Shown here piece by piece: positions 13,774 through 15,343 of a stretch of 15,343 bases of DNA. The stretch is from positions 1 to 15,343 of the forward strand of contig JAFDET010000033.1 of the NCBI GenBank assembly GCA_019310195.1, given 5' to 3'. Source of the DNA: Deltaproteobacteria bacterium. Lineage in GTDB: Bacteria; Myxococcota_A; UBA9160; JAFDET01. Numbering within the stretch: position 1 is the first letter of the stretch; the number at the start of each line of letters is the position of its first letter. The notes under the pieces are model-generated. The model had not been told where the DNA came from. It worked only from the letters and a program-made list of their open reading frames with translations, and did no database searches. A program made the translations under genes and the position numbers.

Positions 13774-15222
13774 ATGCGCCGCGCCGCTCTCAGCTTGCTG
13801 CTTCCGCTTGCGTTCGCCGCCGGCCCGGCCGAGGCCGTCCCGCCCGCCGAGGGCGATTGCCCGGTGATCAGCGCGGGCGACGACGACGGCACGGGTGCGG
13901 ACACCGGGATCCAGCTCGAAGAGGGGATGGTCCTCGGCCTGGACAACCTCATCGCACTGCGCAGCCTGCTTCCGCCGGAGGTCTGGAACTGGCGCCAGGC
14001 CTTCTTCTTCGAAGGCATGCGCATGGAGCTGGGCCCCTGCCACCGCCGCTACCCCACGGCCCCGTTCTACTCCCACGCCACCCTGCGTCACTGGGAGAAG
14101 GTCCGCCTGGACGACGACGGCAACCTCCACGACTACGTGGCAGGTCTGCCCTTCCCGCTGGACCGGCTCGATCCCCGAGCGGACGACGCCGGCACGCGCT
14201 GGGCCTGGAACTTCGAGCTCCGCTACCGGGGCGCCGGGCCTGCGGGGAGCTTCAAGATCACCGACATGCCCAGCCGCATCGGAGGTGTCGAGGAGTACGA
14301 GGGCGAGTTCTTCCAAGTGCAGACCCGCAATCGCGCGGACCTGCCCGACGACGACTACACCGTGCCCGAGGCGAACGAGAACATCTGGGTGGGCGGCGGC
14401 CGCTTCTACGAGCCCTTCCACGCCCGCCACCTGGCGTGGCGGCAGATGCGCCCGGAGCGCGTTCGGACCCGCTACAAGGAATCCGATCGCATGTGGGTCT
14501 ACGTGCCCGACATGCGCCGCAGCCGACGCGCCGCAGCCACCTGGGTCGACGGCTTCTACACGCCTCGTTACAGCGCCGCCCAGCAGGTGGCCGCGGGCGG
14601 GCCGGTGCCCATCGCCACCGGCGAAGGCTACCTGGGCCTGAGCACCATCAGCCCCACCGGAGCCGTGCCGGTCATCGCCACCGCGCACCTGCGGCGCGGC
14701 TTCGTGGGCCTCTCCCTCCGCCCCAACGCCTACGACTGGACCTACATGGGCGAGCGCGACGTGATCGCGCCCCTCAACGGCAGCTACCTGGGCTGGCCCG
14801 AGGCCCCGGACCGCAACTACGGGCCCTCGGGGCTGTCGCTGGCCAACGACACCTGGGACGTGCGGCGCGCTGTGGTGATCCAGGGCGTCGCCCGGCGCTC
14901 CGAGGAGAACGTGGGCCAGGTGATCCTCTACATCGACCATCAGACCCAGCAGCCCCTCTACTTCATCTCGCGGCGCCGCAACGGCCTGCTGGTGGACGTG
15001 GGGATCCTGGCGCACCGCTTCAGCGGCGATCGCCCCGAGTACCGGACCTGGCCCGACGGGCGCAAGGCGTACGTGTTCGATCCGGTTGCCGCCAGCTTCT
15101 ACGGCACCGCGGACGGCGGAACCGGCTGGCGCCGCGAGTCCTACGACATCATCTCAGCCCCGCGAGACGACGCCAACCGCCGCCGCATGACCTCCGTCGC
15201 CGAACTCTCCCGCGGCCACTGA
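13774..15222 (+). CDS. Exported DUF1329-family protein
   Basis: 482 residues. A signal peptide (MRRAALSLLLPLAFAAGPAEA) with an expected cut after Ala21 sends it to the periplasm or outer membrane. The body matches DUF1329 as I recognise it: LHDYVAGLPFPLDR near residues 117-130, an FELRYRG strand, RTRYKESDRMWVYVPDMRRSRR at about 230-251 and a C-terminal YIDHQTQQPLYFISRRR segment. DUF1329 proteins are thought to have a LolA/LolB-like fold that holds lipids or other hydrophobic molecules, often near RND-type transporters; their exact function is unknown. Cys29 and Cys89 are the only cysteines and could form a disulphide. There is no lipobox and no C-terminal aromatic residue of a beta-barrel. 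ATG 13774 has GGAGG four bases upstream. It is divergent from the histidine kinase, so it may be a target of that system (inference). Confidence 0.87.
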   Translation: MRRAALSLLLPLAFAAGPAEAVPPAEGDCPVISAGDDDGTGADTGIQLEEGMVLGLDNLIALRSLLPPEVWNWRQAFFFEGMRMELGPCHRRYPTAPFYSHATLRHWEKVRLDDDGNLHDYVAGLPFPLDRLDPRADDAGTRWAWNFELRYRGAGPAGSFKITDMPSRIGGVEEYEGEFFQVQTRNRADLPDDDYTVPEANENIWVGGGRFYEPFHARHLAWRQMRPERVRTRYKESDRMWVYVPDMRRSRRAAATWVDGFYTPRYSAAQQVAAGGPVPIATGEGYLGLSTISPTGAVPVIATAHLRRGFVGLSLRPNAYDWTYMGERDVIAPLNGSYLGWPEAPDRNYGPSGLSLANDTWDVRRAVVIQGVARRSEENVGQVILYIDHQTQQPLYFISRRRNGLLVDVGILAHRFSGDRPEYRTWPDGRKAYVFDPVAASFYGTADGGTGWRRESYDIISAPRDDANRRRMTSVAELSRGH

Positions 15223-15233
15223 GCCCAAGGCAC

Positions 15234-15268
15234 GAGCCCAGGCCGGCTTCCGCCAATCCGGCTGGCTC
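15234..15268 (+). terminator. Possible terminator hairpin after the DUF1329 gene
   Basis: Stem gagcc/ggctc, ag/ct and ccgg/ccgg with single-base bulges at 15239 and 15242 and an 11-base loop, starting 12 bases after the stop codon. No clear U-run follows, as is common in GC-rich genomes. The remaining 75 bases to the right edge hold no recognisable gene. Confidence 0.4.
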
Positions 15269-15343
15269 CGTCGGTGGGTGTCGGGGGCCTGGCCGTGTCC
15301 CCTCCGGCGATGTCCTCGCTCCTGGGTTTCAGGGGGTCGCGCG

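Noticed and set aside
12607..15015. Minus-strand 802-residue open frame spanning the DUF1329 and kinase genes
   Set aside because: It crosses two real genes in wrong frames and its composition is that of a shadow frame; no domain is seen.
1..15343. CRISPR arrays, tRNA or rRNA genes, insertion sequences, prophage or defence genes
   Set aside because: I looked for direct repeat arrays, cloverleaf-like stretches, transposase and phage proteins and found none; the only repeat-like element is the palindrome at 10706-10785.

Overview
High-GC bacterial DNA with tightly packed genes. It looks like an aerobically respiring Gram-negative bacterium, probably of the Myxococcota / former Deltaproteobacteria type. 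The support is Alternative Complex III, predicted lipoproteins, a Tat substrate, a DUF1329 exported protein and a beta-oxidation cluster. The taxon is an inference from gene content and base composition; nothing here is diagnostic.

Left third (1-6519, minus strand): a complete run of Alternative Complex III (ACIII) genes transcribed right to left as actA-actB-actC-actD-actE-actF. The actF gene is cut by the left edge. Junctions are overlapping or separated by a few bases, so this reads as one operon. The products form a quinol:electron-acceptor oxidoreductase: pentahaem ActA, Tat-exported Fe-S protein ActB, quinol-binding NrfD-type ActC, small anchor ActD, monohaem lipoprotein ActE and second NrfD-type ActF. 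It would replace the bc1 complex and feed a terminal oxidase, whose genes are not in the window.

Middle (6520-10695, plus strand): a 330-bp divergent spacer, then a thiolase, two adjacent acyl-CoA dehydrogenase-family genes and a small Trm112/UPF0434-like gene. The two dehydrogenases appear to have lost complementary parts of the FAD/active site, which suggests an obligate heteromer with one composite active site per pair. Hydratase and 3-hydroxyacyl-CoA dehydrogenase genes are not in the window.

Convergence point (10696-10796): an 80-bp imperfect palindrome with 38-nt arms and a 4-nt loop fills nearly the whole gap between converging genes. It is probably a REP/MITE-like element that may also terminate transcription from both sides.

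Right third (10797-13715, minus strand): an operon of histidine kinase, OmpR-type response regulator, two-CBS-domain protein and PAC2-family protein, with overlapping or near-overlapping junctions. Divergent from the kinase is a plus-strand exported DUF1329 protein (13774-15222), followed by a hairpin that may be a terminator. The kinase has almost no extracytoplasmic domain.
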